Shown in pieces: positions 31,401-39,169 of a stretch of DNA of 64,000 bases (the first letter of the stretch is position 1; the number at the start of each line of letters is the position of its first letter). The notes below the pieces were generated by a model. It worked only from the letters and a program-made list of their open reading frames with translations, did no database searches and was not told where the DNA came from. The translations under genes were made by a program, and so were the position numbers. The stretch is from Actinomycetota bacterium (GTDB lineage Bacteria > Actinomycetota > Actinomycetes > S36-B12 > FW305-bin1): assembly GCA_004297305.1 (NCBI GenBank), contig SCTR01000002.1:1-64000 (forward strand), in the 5' to 3' direction.

Positions 31401-31764
31401 TCACCGGCCGCAGGTACGGCGCGAGGTCCGCGGCCAGGTCGCGGTCGTAGCCGAAGGGGTAGGTCTCGGCCTGCTCGGCGACGAAGAAGTCGAACGGATT
31501 GATCACCGTCATCGTGGCGACCAGGTCGACCGTGATCGACAGTTCCGTCGTGCGCTGCGGGAACACCAGCCGCGCCAGGTGGTTGCCGAAGGGGTCCTGC
31601 TGCCAATTCACGAACGCGTCGGCCGGTGACACGGTGAGGGAGTACGCCTCCACCGGAGTGCGGCAGTGCGGTGCCGGTCGCAGCCGTACGACGTGCGCAC
31701 CGAGCCCGATCAGGCGGTCGAACCGGTACGTCGTACGGTGCTCGAGGGCGACCTTGATGGTCAC
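28438..31764 (-). CDS. Transglutaminase / DUF2126 protein
   Basis: A 1108-residue protein; the GTG at 31764 was chosen at the start of the conserved beta domain (ALEHRTTYRFDR). Residues 1 to about 290 form a transglutaminase domain with Cys in AIGSCRDSAWLL, His in DLHAWAEVYLPG and Asp in WVGLDPTSG. The rest is DUF2126, with DVRLTMGGEPTFVSIDDMDG, KWYPGEPLPRWQLG, DGVHTGTGGGSHLTLGG, HPALSYLFAGRFIGPTSQAPR and HRAEFCIDKLYSPDS, including likely metal- or substrate-binding His/Glu/Asp. It is the first gene of the cluster and is coupled by a 4-nt overlap to the ATP-grasp/alpha-E gene. The system is widespread in bacteria but its product is not known to me. Confidence 0.9.
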   Translation of the reverse strand: MTIKVALEHRTTYRFDRLIGLGAHVVRLRPAPHCRTPVEAYSLTVSPADAFVNWQQDPFGNHLARLVFPQRTTELSITVDLVATMTVINPFDFFVAEQAETYPFGYDRDLAADLAPYLRPVTEPGRSEPGPLLRRWLHGIRPPTTPMRTVDFLVAVNQRVYQSVAYDVRLEAGVQSPDTTLQRAIGSCRDSAWLLVAILRELGLAARFVSGYLVQLAPDVEALDGPTGPRQDFTDLHAWAEVYLPGAGWVGLDPTSGLFAGEGHIPLAASPEPATAAPVTGVVEPCEVELTYRNTVRRIHEDPRVTRPYTDQQWARVNEFGLAVDARLAAGDVRLTMGGEPTFVSIDDMDGAQWSTEAHGDAKRERAGELVAALRERWAPGGLVHHGQGKWYPGEPLPRWQLGLTWRTDGEPVWRDAALLADPLVAGTAGPDDAAEFVRGVAAALGIPATFAIPAYEDPLAQLLAEARLPDGAPPADDGLDAALDPADPDPAASARVLATLDERRGEPVGWVLPLHRTEQTGSHAEPGWATTRWQTRRRHLYLAPGTSPMGLRLPLDSLSWTAPPYLPEPSPLQPLSPLPPATAPYAADTPPAAAVVPGEGAPTTALCVELCDGRLHVFLPPVADLAPALHLVSVVEATAAVLGQAVVVEGYPLPADPRTPTVVVAPDPGVLEVNVHPAASWPELVATTEDLHAEARAVRLGTEKFALDGVHTGTGGGSHLTLGGPTPADSPLLRRPDLLRSLVTYWQHHPALSYLFAGRFIGPTSQAPRVDEGRAENLYELEIAFAELDRLADDPPPWLVDRLLRHLLTDITGNTHRAEFCIDKLYSPDSVRGRLGLLEMRAFEMPPHPRMGLVQALLVRALVARCWETPYAGRLVRWGSELTDRFLLPAYVEADIGDVVEDLRAHDLPFELGWLDPFLEFRFPRLGRVQVGEVGIELRRAIEPWHVLGEEATGAGTARYVDSSLERVQVEVTGLTPGRHVVTCNGVPLPLRPGPVEGVAVAGVRYRAWQPWSALHPTIAVQAPLVFDLVDCWNGRSLGGCTHHVVHPGGRAYDRLPVNANEAEARRVSRFEPRGHTPGPIDLSRFAALAAAPESGRTLDLRRTPRT

Positions 31765-31862
31765 GCGGACGGCTCCCACAACAGCGGCGACGGGCGAGGC
31801 AGCGCCCACCCTAGGGCTCGCCGCCGCCGCGTCCGGCGGTGTAACGCCGCGTTCACAAGGCG

Positions 31863-32717
31863 TCAGGCGGCCGCGACGACCAGCAGCGTCACGCAGCCGG
31901 CGATCTCGACCACGGCACCCAGGACATCGCCGGTCACCCCGCCCAGCCGGCGCCGGGCGAGCCGTACCAGGACCAGCCCGGCGAGCACCCCGACGGCGGG
32001 GGCGACCGTCGTCACCACGTCGGATCGCAGCGACGCGTCGTCGTCGTGCCAGGCCACCACGGCCACGGCCGCCAGGCTCGCCAGGGTCACCGCCACGGCG
32101 GCGAGCGTGCCGACGGTGCCGGCGACCGACGCGCCCAAGCCGTCCGTCCGGGCCGCCGGGATGCGGCGATGACACGCCCAGACCACGGCGAGCCGGCTGC
32201 CGATACCGGCCGCGATCAGCGCTTGGGTGCCGTGACCGGCCGAGATGCACGTCGCCAGGGCGGCGGCGTCCAGCAGGAGTACCAGGACCAGCGTGGTGAC
32301 CCCGAACGGGCCGATGTCGGAGCGGCGCATGAGTTGCAGCGCTTCGTCGCGGGGCCGGCGGGAGCCCAGGCCGTCGGCGGTGTCGGCCAGCCCGTCCAGG
32401 TGCAGGCCGCGGGTCGCGACGGCCAGGGCGGCGATGCCGAGGGTGGCCGCGACGAGGTCGGCAAGTACGGTCGCCGTACCGCGATCGGCTCGGTCCAGCA
32501 GCAGGCGCGCGGCGAACACGATCAGCGCGGCGATCACCGCGAGCCCGGCTCCGACCAGCGGTGCGGCCAGTACGGCGGCCCGGGCGGTACGCCGGTCCAC
32601 CGACCGCGGCGGCGGCACGCGGATCGCCGTCAGCGTGCCGACGGCGAGCAGCAATCCGTCGACCCGGCGGGGTGCTGCGGTGCGCTCGCCGTCGCCGGAG
32701 CGGGCGGGCCGGCTCAT
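31863..32717 (-). CDS. cobS: Adenosylcobinamide-GDP ribazoletransferase (cobalamin synthase)
   Basis: A 284-residue membrane enzyme. The ATG at 32717 overlaps the cobT stop (ATGA). CobS joins adenosylcobinamide-GDP and alpha-ribazole (phosphate) to give adenosylcobalamin (phosphate). Motifs: the acidic metal-binding loop [37 protein letters not shown] near residues 100-140 and several hydrophobic helices after it. It is the last gene of the riboswitch-led operon; 98 nt separate its stop from the next minus-strand start. Length is slightly above the usual 250 residues because of the N-terminal extension ([14 protein letters not shown]). Confidence 0.95.
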   Translation of the reverse strand: MSRPARSGDGERTAAPRRVDGLLLAVGTLTAIRVPPPRSVDRRTARAAVLAAPLVGAGLAVIAALIVFAARLLLDRADRGTATVLADLVAATLGIAALAVATRGLHLDGLADTADGLGSRRPRDEALQLMRRSDIGPFGVTTLVLVLLLDAAALATCISAGHGTQALIAAGIGSRLAVVWACHRRIPAARTDGLGASVAGTVGTLAAVAVTLASLAAVAVVAWHDDDASLRSDVVTTVAPAVGVLAGLVLVRLARRRLGGVTGDVLGAVVEIAGCVTLLVVAAA

Positions 32718-33808
32718 CCCGGCGGGGGAGCAGCGGCGGGGCCGCTCACTCCGGCCTCGTCGAAGGTCGCCATGTCGCGCAGCGTCGCCGCCGCGGCCTG
32801 CACCAGCGGGAGGGCCAGCAGACCGCCGGTGCCTTCGCCGAGGCGCAGGTCGAGGTCGAGCAACGGGGAGAGCGCGAGGGCGTCGAGGGCGAGCCGATGC
32901 GCCGGCTCCGTCGACCGGTGACCGGCCTGCCACCACAGCGCCGCGGTCGGGCAGAGCCGAGCCGCGACCAGCGCGGCGGCGCCGGACACCACGCCGTCGA
33001 GGATCACCGGCGTCCGGCGTACGGCCGCCTGCAGCAGGAACCCGCTCATCGCCGCGACGTCGGCGCCGCCGACGGCCGCCAGCAGCGCTGCCGGGTCCGC
33101 CGTGTGTGGCCGGCCACGCCGCATCGCGTCTCGTACCGCCGCGCACTTGCGCATCCAGGTGAGGTCGTCGATGCCGGTGCCGCGCCCGACGACCTCGAGC
33201 GGCCCGGCGCCGGTGAGCAGCCCCACCAGCGTGGCGGCGACCGTGGTGTTGCCGATGCCCATGTCGCCCGGGATCAGCAGGTCGGCTCCGGCGTCGATCT
33301 CGTCGTCGGCGATCGCGAGCCCGGCGCGCAGTGCGGCGTCGGATTCGGCCGCGCTCATGGCGTCCTCGCGGTCGATCGAGCCGCTGCCGCGCCGGACCTT
33401 CCAGTGCCGGACCTCGTCGGGCAGCGCGGCGTCGTCGTCGGCATCCACCGCCAGGTCGAGGACACGGACGCCGGCTCCCAGCGCGGCGGCCATGACGGTG
33501 ACCGCCGCGCCACCGCCGACGAGGTTGTGGACCATCTGGGCGGTGACCTCGGGCGGGTACGCCGAGGTCGCCGCGGTGCGCGCGACGCCGTGGTCGCCGG
33601 CGAAGACGACGACCCGAGCCCGCTGCGGCGGCTGCGGCGGGCAGCGGCCGGTGGTCGCGGCCAGCCAGACCGACAGCGGTTCGAGCCGGCCGAGTGCTCC
33701 CGCGGGCTTGGTGAGCCGGTCCTGCCGCTCGCGCGCCTGCGCCGCGACGGTCTCGTCCGGCGGACGGACCTGAGCCGCCAGTGCGGCGAGGTCGAGCGGA
33801 GCGCTCAT
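32714..33808 (-). CDS. cobT: Nicotinate-nucleotide--dimethylbenzimidazole phosphoribosyltransferase
   Basis: A 364-residue enzyme making alpha-ribazole phosphate from the lower-ligand base. Motifs: [13 protein letters not shown] (N-terminus), [61 protein letters not shown] and the catalytic-Glu region [15 protein letters not shown]. The start overlaps the MBL-CobU stop by 4 nt (ATGA) and the end overlaps cobS the same way, so translation is coupled along the operon. A short Ala/Pro tail ([10 protein letters not shown]) follows the conserved end. Confidence 0.96.
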   Translation of the reverse strand: MSAPLDLAALAAQVRPPDETVAAQARERQDRLTKPAGALGRLEPLSVWLAATTGRCPPQPPQRARVVVFAGDHGVARTAATSAYPPEVTAQMVHNLVGGGAAVTVMAAALGAGVRVLDLAVDADDDAALPDEVRHWKVRRGSGSIDREDAMSAAESDAALRAGLAIADDEIDAGADLLIPGDMGIGNTTVAATLVGLLTGAGPLEVVGRGTGIDDLTWMRKCAAVRDAMRRGRPHTADPAALLAAVGGADVAAMSGFLLQAAVRRTPVILDGVVSGAAALVAARLCPTAALWWQAGHRSTEPAHRLALDALALSPLLDLDLRLGEGTGGLLALPLVQAAAATLRDMATFDEAGVSGPAAAPPPG

Positions 33809-35340
33809 CGGGCCGACCCGCCGGCGCTGCCGGACAGCGGCGTACGGCCGCCCGCCGAGGTCGTTGGCGCCGCCGCAGGCGCGGCGCTGCCGGACAGCGG
33901 TACGGCGCGGCCGGCCACCAGCAGCGTCACGTCGTCGCACGCGGCGGCCACGCGGGTATTGAGGATGCCGAGGTGGTCCCGGCACAGCCGCCCGGAGGCG
34001 GTGGCCGGTACGACACCCATGCCGGTCTCGTTGGATACCAACACGATCCGGGCGCGGCTACGTCGGAGCGCGTCCAGCAGGCCGGCGACCGCGGCGTCGA
34101 GCGCGGCGGGGACCGCGGCGCCGCCGCCGTCCCAGGCGCCGTGCCGGTCGAGCAGGCCGGCCAGCCACAACGACAGGCAGTCGACGAGCACGGCCTGCCC
34201 CGGTCCGGCGGCGGCGACGACCTCGGCGATGTCCAGGGTCTCGATCGTGGTCCACGCCGCCGGGCGCCGGGCCTGGTGCGCGGCGATCCGGGCCGACCAT
34301 TCCGGGTCCGCCGGTGCGTCGGCCGGACCGGCAGTGCCGGCCGCCGCGGTCGCCACGTAGATCACGTCGTCGCGGTCGGCGAGCAGCCGCTCGGCGGTCA
34401 CCGACTTCCCGCTACGGGCGCCACCGAGCAGCAACGTCCGGCGCGCCGGTGGGGGCTGCGGCACTTCGGCTGCCGCCGTACCGGGCTGTGGCGCTTCGGC
34501 TGCCGCCGTACCGGGCTGCCGCCCGCTGCCCAGCTGCAGCGTGGTCAGGTCGTCCACGACGCTGACGCCCCAGGCGCCGAGGCGGTCACGCAGCACGGGC
34601 ACATCCGGATTGTGGTGGCCGAGGTGGACGGCGACGACGGCGGTGTGGTCGACGACGGCGCCGACGCGGCGGAGGTCCGCGAGCACCCGGGGGAAGGTCA
34701 CCAGGTCGAGATGGCCGGTGCCGTGGTCGGTGTGGTCGCCGAAGCTCTCCTCCAGGGCCACCAGGTCGTACGCCGTGTCCCGCAGGCTGTCGACGGTGGC
34801 CGCTGGGAGCGGGCCGGTGTCGGTCGCCCACAGCACCCGGGCGCCGTCCGGCCCGGTGACGTCGTACAGCAATGCCTCGGCCGCCAACGGGTCCGCGCCT
34901 CCCGGCGGGCAGTGCGCGGCCGGCACGGCGCGCACGCGGTAGCCCTCGCAGACCAGCGTCTCGCCGGGGCGCAGCGGGTGGAGGCTCACGCCGGACTGCG
35001 GTGCCAGCCAGTCCCGGCAGGCCGCGACGACCCCGGGCGGTCCCGCGACGGTCAACGCCGGTGCGCCGGCCCACGCGTGCCACAACAGGAACGCCGGGTC
35101 CAGGTGGTCGGGGTGGGCGTGGGTCACCAGGACGAGGCGGACGCCGTCGAGCACCCGGCCCGCGCGGGCGGCGGCCCGCAGCGTCTCCGGGCCGCATTCG
35201 AGCAGCACCGCGTCGTCGAGGAGGGCCGCCGGTTGTCCGCGCACCTCGCCGCGGGAGCGCAACGCCGTACAGGAAGCGCAGCGGCAGAACGGGTTCGGCC
35301 AGCCGTCGGCTCCCGCCGTACCGAGCAGGGTGACCTTCAT
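33805..35340 (-). CDS. cobU: Fusion of PhnP-type metallo-beta-lactamase hydrolase and CobU
   Basis: A 511-residue two-enzyme protein. Residues 1 to about 270 are a metallo-beta-lactamase-fold hydrolase close to PhnP-like phosphodiesterases: [20 protein letters not shown], the metal motif [18 protein letters not shown] and HLGHHNPD. A linker made of two 10-residue repeats ([10 protein letters not shown]) leads to CobU from about 320: Walker [56 protein letters not shown] and [15 protein letters not shown]. CobU phosphorylates adenosylcobinamide and transfers GMP to it. What the hydrolase half does for corrinoids is open. 4-nt overlaps lie on both sides. Confidence 0.93.
   Translation of the reverse strand: MKVTLLGTAGADGWPNPFCRCASCTALRSRGEVRGQPAALLDDAVLLECGPETLRAAARAGRVLDGVRLVLVTHAHPDHLDPAFLLWHAWAGAPALTVAGPPGVVAACRDWLAPQSGVSLHPLRPGETLVCEGYRVRAVPAAHCPPGGADPLAAEALLYDVTGPDGARVLWATDTGPLPAATVDSLRDTAYDLVALEESFGDHTDHGTGHLDLVTFPRVLADLRRVGAVVDHTAVVAVHLGHHNPDVPVLRDRLGAWGVSVVDDLTTLQLGSGRQPGTAAAEAPQPGTAAAEVPQPPPARRTLLLGGARSGKSVTAERLLADRDDVIYVATAAAGTAGPADAPADPEWSARIAAHQARRPAAWTTIETLDIAEVVAAAGPGQAVLVDCLSLWLAGLLDRHGAWDGGGAAVPAALDAAVAGLLDALRRSRARIVLVSNETGMGVVPATASGRLCRDHLGILNTRVAAACDDVTLLVAGRAVPLSGSAAPAAAPTTSAGGRTPLSGSAGGSAR
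33823..33900. repeat. Direct repeat with mini-palindrome at the cobU end
   Basis: The 18-bp GGCGCTGCCGGACAGCGG occurs at 33823-33840 and 33883-33900, each containing the inverted repeat CGCTG-N5-CAGCG. A related CGCTGTCGGGCAGCG lies at about 35351, at the end of the ECF S gene. They encode the low-complexity C-terminal tails of these proteins. Confidence 0.7.
34465..34518. repeat. 30-bp tandem repeat coding the MBL-CobU linker
   Basis: TTCGGCTGCCGCCGTACCGGGCTG occurs at 34465-34488 and 34495-34518, a 30-bp period. It encodes the duplicated decapeptide linker between the hydrolase and CobU. Confidence 0.8.
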
Positions 35341-36308
35341 CCCGGCCGCCCGCTGTCGGGCAGCGCGTCGGCCGGAGTTTCCCTGCGCGGAGTTTCGTCG
35401 GCCGGAGTTTCCTTGCGCGGAGTTTCGCCGCCCACGGGGTTGCGGCCGGTGTCGGGCAGGGCGTCGCCGGCGGGGACGGCGGGCCTGAAGCGGACGTCGG
35501 CGTCGAAGCAGGCCCGACGGGCGGCGCGCCGCAGCGCGAGCAGCACCGGGCCGCCGGCGACGAGGATCAGCGCAGCGGTCAGCACGCCGCGGGGCAGGTC
35601 GTAGCCCAGCGACGTCGTCAGGTCGAACACGATCCAGCGCCGCAGGTTCGCCAGGACCGGATCGCCGGGGACGAACGAGACCTGGCTGGCGATACCGGAC
35701 AGGAACGGCCAGAACCACAGGTTCAGCAGCCAGCCGTAGAGCACCGCCGCGCCGGCGCCGTACGCCGCGCACATCACGACCTCGCGCCGGCCGCGGACCG
35801 GCGGCAGCAGGCCGGCTCCCAGTCCGACCCAGGCCGCACCGAGCATCTGGAACGGCAGCCAGGGCCCGACGCCGCCGGTGATCAGCGCCGAGGCGAACAT
35901 CGACACCGAGCCGAGTGCGAAGCCGAAACCCGGCCCCAGCGCCCGGCCACCGAGAACCACGACGATCCAGACCAGTTCGAGGCCGGCGACGCCGGCGGAC
36001 AGCGGTCGTACTGCGGCGACGACGGCGCTGAGCACCGCCAGTACGGCAATCCCCTTGGCGTCCAGGCCGCCGTCGGCCAGCGTCGCCAGCACCACGCCGA
36101 GGACCAGCGGCAGCAGCAGCGCGAACAGCCACGGCGCGTCGGCGGCGTGATCGACGGTGAACGACGTCGGATCCGCCAGGAACGGCCAGCCGAAGGCGAA
36201 GACGCCGACGACGCTGACCGCGGCCAGCGCCAGGACGGACCGGCGGCCCAGCGGCAACGCCCGCACCCGGGCCGGCGCCGGGGCAGGCCCGGCGGTCGTC
36301 GCCGTCAC
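35337..36308 (-). CDS. ECF transporter S component, probable cobalamin/cobinamide binder
   Basis: A 323-residue membrane protein; the GTG at 36308 overlaps the ATPase stop by 4 nt. It has about six to seven hydrophobic helices between residues 25 and 270 (including LELVWIVVVLGGRALGPGFGFALGSVSMF and VGPWLPFQMLGAAWVGLGAGLLP). The pattern is that of actinobacterial ECF S proteins located between cob genes and EcfA/EcfT. ECF S subunits bind the vitamin in the membrane and dock on EcfT. Cobalamin or cobinamide as substrate is inferred from the riboswitch and the neighbours. The C-terminal 50 residues are a repetitive hydrophilic tail (ETPADETPRRETPAD). Confidence 0.85.
   Translation of the reverse strand: MTATTAGPAPAPARVRALPLGRRSVLALAAVSVVGVFAFGWPFLADPTSFTVDHAADAPWLFALLLPLVLGVVLATLADGGLDAKGIAVLAVLSAVVAAVRPLSAGVAGLELVWIVVVLGGRALGPGFGFALGSVSMFASALITGGVGPWLPFQMLGAAWVGLGAGLLPPVRGRREVVMCAAYGAGAAVLYGWLLNLWFWPFLSGIASQVSFVPGDPVLANLRRWIVFDLTTSLGYDLPRGVLTAALILVAGGPVLLALRRAARRACFDADVRFRPAVPAGDALPDTGRNPVGGETPRKETPADETPRRETPADALPDSGRPG
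35368..35427. repeat. 30-bp tandem repeat in the ECF S tail
   Basis: Two adjoining copies of GTCGGCCGGAGTTTCCYTGC-GCGGAGTTTC (35368-35397 and 35398-35427) encode a duplicated decapeptide (ETPRxETPAD) at the C-terminus of the S component. Confidence 0.8.
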
Positions 36309-37915
36309 GGCCGCACCGCGGCGGTCACGGCGTCGAGGGTGAGCCACGGTTGCGGGCCGAGCACCTTGGACACCTGCGGGGCGAACATCGGCGAGGACAC
36401 GACGACCTCGCCGGTCGGCCCGTCGGCGACGATCTCACCGTCGGCCAGCAGTACTACCCGGTCGGCGACGTCGGCGACGAGCTCGACGTCGTGGGTGGCC
36501 ATGACGACGGCGTGGCCGCGCCCGGCGACCGCGCGCAGGATGTCCACGAGCCGGTCCTTGGCGGCGTAGTCCAGCCCGCGGGTCGGCTCGTCGAGCAGCA
36601 CCACCGGCGGCTCGGCGACGAGCACGACAGCCAGCGCGAGGCACAGTCGCTGCCCTTCGGACAGGTCGCGCGGATGGATGTCGTCGTCGATGTCGGGCGC
36701 GAGCAGGGCCAGCAGTGCCCGGGTCGAACCCGGGCTGACACCCGCGTCGGCGTCGGCTGCGCGGCACTCCTGGGCGACCCGGTCGCTGACCAGCAGGTCG
36801 CCCGGCTCCTGCGGCACCAGCCCGACCTGGCGGACCAGGTCGGGTCCGGCGAGGCCGGCGGGGTCGGCGTCGCCGACGCGGACCCGCCCGGTGTCGGGAC
36901 GCCGTAGCCCGACGAGCGTGGCCATGAGGGTGCTCTTGCCCGCCCCGTTGCGGCCCATGAGCGCGAGGACCTCGCCGGTGGTCACGGTCAGCTCGACGTC
37001 CCGCAACGCCTGGACCGCGCCGTACCGGACACTCACCCGTTCCAGTCGCGCCGCGGTGCCGGCCGGCGTCGTCACGGGCCGCGGCGCCGGGGGATCGAGG
37101 GCGGCCAGCGTCTCGCGCAGCGATACGGCGGCCCGGCGGGCGTCGCGGACCGACAGCGGCAACGGGGACCAGCCGGCCCACCGGCCCAGCCGGACGACCG
37201 GTGGCGCGACCGGGGCGTCCCGCATCACCTCGGCGGGTGCGCCGACCAGCAGCGGAGCGCCGCCACCGGGGACGACCACCACGCGGTCGGCGTACTGCAC
37301 GACGCGCTCCAGCCGGTGCTCGGCCAGCAGGATCGTCATGCCGAGGTCGTGCACCAGCCGCTGCAGTGCGGCCAGGACCTCTTCTGCCACAGCGGGATCC
37401 AGCGCGCTGGTGGGTTCGTCCAGCACCAGCACGGCCGGGTGTGACGTCAGAGCGGCGCCGATGGCGACCCGCTGCCGCTGCCCGCCGGACAGCCGGCGCA
37501 GCGGCCGGTCGCGCAGGGCGGCCAGGCCCAGCAGGTCCAACGTCTCCTCGACGCGGCGTCGCATCACCTGCGGGGCGACGCCGAGCGACTCCATGCCATA
37601 GGCCAGTTCGTCCTCGACGGTGTCGGTGACGAACGAACTCAGCGGGTCCTGCGGTACGTAGCCGACGACGTCGGCGAGGTCGCGCGGTGGATGCGTCGCG
37701 GTGTCGCGCCCGGCCACGCACACCCGGCCGTGCAGCGTCCCGCCGGTGAAGTGCGGGACCAGGCCGTTCACCGCACCGAGCAGTGTCGACTTGCCGCTGC
37801 CGGTGCTGCCGACCACCAGGACCAGTTCGCCCTCGGGGATCTGCAGGTCGACGTCGCGGAGGACCGGGGCCGGCGCGTCGAGGTACGTCACGGTGACGGA
37901 CTCGAAGGTGATCAC
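36305..37915 (-). CDS. ecfA: ECF transporter double ATPase (two EcfA domains fused)
   Basis: A 536-residue protein with two complete ABC ATPase domains. The first, about 1-230, has Walker A GSTGSGKST, Q-loop PQDPLSSFVTD, signature LSGGQRQRVAI and Walker B VLVLDEPTSALD. The second, about 290-520, has GRNGAGKST, PQEPGDLLVSD, signature LSEGQRLCLALA and VVLLDEPTRGLD. The H-loops are ILLAEHR and VMATHD. It energises vitamin uptake with EcfT and the S component. The GTG at 37915 overlaps the EcfT stop (GTGA), and the end overlaps the S component in the same way. The second signature (LSEGQ) deviates from LSGGQ, as often in heterodimer-like pairs. Confidence 0.95.
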   Translation of the reverse strand: MITFESVTVTYLDAPAPVLRDVDLQIPEGELVLVVGSTGSGKSTLLGAVNGLVPHFTGGTLHGRVCVAGRDTATHPPRDLADVVGYVPQDPLSSFVTDTVEDELAYGMESLGVAPQVMRRRVEETLDLLGLAALRDRPLRRLSGGQRQRVAIGAALTSHPAVLVLDEPTSALDPAVAEEVLAALQRLVHDLGMTILLAEHRLERVVQYADRVVVVPGGGAPLLVGAPAEVMRDAPVAPPVVRLGRWAGWSPLPLSVRDARRAAVSLRETLAALDPPAPRPVTTPAGTAARLERVSVRYGAVQALRDVELTVTTGEVLALMGRNGAGKSTLMATLVGLRRPDTGRVRVGDADPAGLAGPDLVRQVGLVPQEPGDLLVSDRVAQECRAADADAGVSPGSTRALLALLAPDIDDDIHPRDLSEGQRLCLALAVVLVAEPPVVLLDEPTRGLDYAAKDRLVDILRAVAGRGHAVVMATHDVELVADVADRVVLLADGEIVADGPTGEVVVSSPMFAPQVSKVLGPQPWLTLDAVTAAVRP

Positions 37916-39141
37916 GTCGTCGTCCCGGTTCTCGCAGCTGAGGTGCCGATGGTGGCAGCTCCGGTACGGACGTCGCCGTCAGCGGCCTGAGGCATTCGCA
38001 CCGGCCGCTGCCGGGGCGGCATCGGCAATCGCGCCGGCCGCTGCCGGGGCGGCATCGGCAATGGCACCGGCGGGGCGGCGACCGCGGGCAGCAGCGCCAG
38101 CAGGATCCCCGCGGCCGGCAGCAGCGGCAGCGCCGGCCACGCCGGCGGGTCGACGGGAGTCTGCAGACCGGCGACGCCGAGTACGCCGGCGGCGACCAGT
38201 GCCAGGGCGGCCGCGGCACCGGAGCCGGCGACCACCCACTCCGGCCAGGCCCACGGATCCGGGCGGTAGCGGGTCCGCACCCGGCTCCGCCCGCCGAACC
38301 CGAGCCCGACCAGCGCCGCGGCGAGGCCGAGCGCCAGGACGGGCAACCCGAACGCGCCGGGCGAGCCGCCGTCCAGCAGCCCGTACACCCCGACGCAGAC
38401 GCCGAGCAGGCCGCCGAGCACGAGTACCTGAGAGGTCAGCGCGGTACGCCGCGGCAGCGCCGCGACGCGGCCGTAGCCGCGCGAGTCCATCGCCGCCGCC
38501 AACGTCACAGACCGCTCCAGCGCCCCTTCCAGGACCGGCAGCGCGGCTCCGGTGATGCCTCGGAGGCCGGTGGAAGGGCGGCCCCGCAACCGCCGGGCGT
38601 CGCGAATGCGATGCAGGTCGCCGACCAGGGTCGGCGTGAAGCTCAGCGTCACCACGACGGTGACCCCCAGCGTGTACAGCGCGGCCGGTACCGAGCGCAG
38701 CAGCCGGCTGGGGGAGGCGAGCGAGGTCGCCGCACCCACGCAGGCGAGCAGCGTCGCCAGCCGGAGTCCTTCGTACACCGCGAACAGCAGGGCCTCGACC
38801 GTGAAGTCACCACCCAGCCGCACTCCGGCCAGCCACTCCGGCAGCGGCACGCTGGGTAGGCCCAGCAGGGTGTGCGTACCCATCGGGGCGCCCAGCAGCG
38901 CCTGGAAGATCACCCGTACGCCGATCACGATCAGACCGAGCCGCAGCAGGACGGCGAACGAGCGCGACCACGGCGCGTCCGGCCGGCGCGCAGCCACGAC
39001 GTAGCCGGCCACGCCCAGGATCAACAGCAACAACAACGGATTCGTGGTGCGGCTCGCCGCGGTGGCCAGGCCGAGCGCCCAGAGCCACCAGGCGCCCGGA
39101 TGCAGCCACCGGGGGGCCCGGATCGTGCTCGCCGGCGTCAA
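37912..39141 (-). CDS. ecfT: ECF transporter T component (CbiQ family)
   Basis: A 409-residue membrane protein; TTG at 39141 is the best start, in frame and 28 nt after the previous stop. It has multiple helices, SRTTNPLLLLLILG near the N-terminus and the two Arg-containing coupling motifs LHRIRDARRLRGR (about 183) and AMDSRGYGR (about 218) that dock on the ATPases. It is longer than typical EcfT (about 260 residues). The extra C-terminal part adds three or four helices and then a basic Pro/Arg tail made of an 11-residue repeat (LPMPPRQRPAR). The tail overlaps the ATPase start by 4 nt. Confidence 0.9.
   Translation of the reverse strand: MTPASTIRAPRWLHPGAWWLWALGLATAASRTTNPLLLLLILGVAGYVVAARRPDAPWSRSFAVLLRLGLIVIGVRVIFQALLGAPMGTHTLLGLPSVPLPEWLAGVRLGGDFTVEALLFAVYEGLRLATLLACVGAATSLASPSRLLRSVPAALYTLGVTVVVTLSFTPTLVGDLHRIRDARRLRGRPSTGLRGITGAALPVLEGALERSVTLAAAMDSRGYGRVAALPRRTALTSQVLVLGGLLGVCVGVYGLLDGGSPGAFGLPVLALGLAAALVGLGFGGRSRVRTRYRPDPWAWPEWVVAGSGAAAALALVAAGVLGVAGLQTPVDPPAWPALPLLPAAGILLALLPAVAAPPVPLPMPPRQRPARLPMPPRQRPVRMPQAADGDVRTGAATIGTSAARTGTTT
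38001..38062. repeat. 33-bp tandem repeat in the EcfT tail
   Basis: CCGGCCGCTGCCGGGGCGGC-ATCGGCAAT occurs at 38001-38029 and 38034-38062, a 33-bp period, encoding the repeated undecapeptide at the EcfT C-terminus. Confidence 0.8.
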
Positions 39142-39169
39142 GGCGCACCGCCGCCGTGCCGGCGATCGG

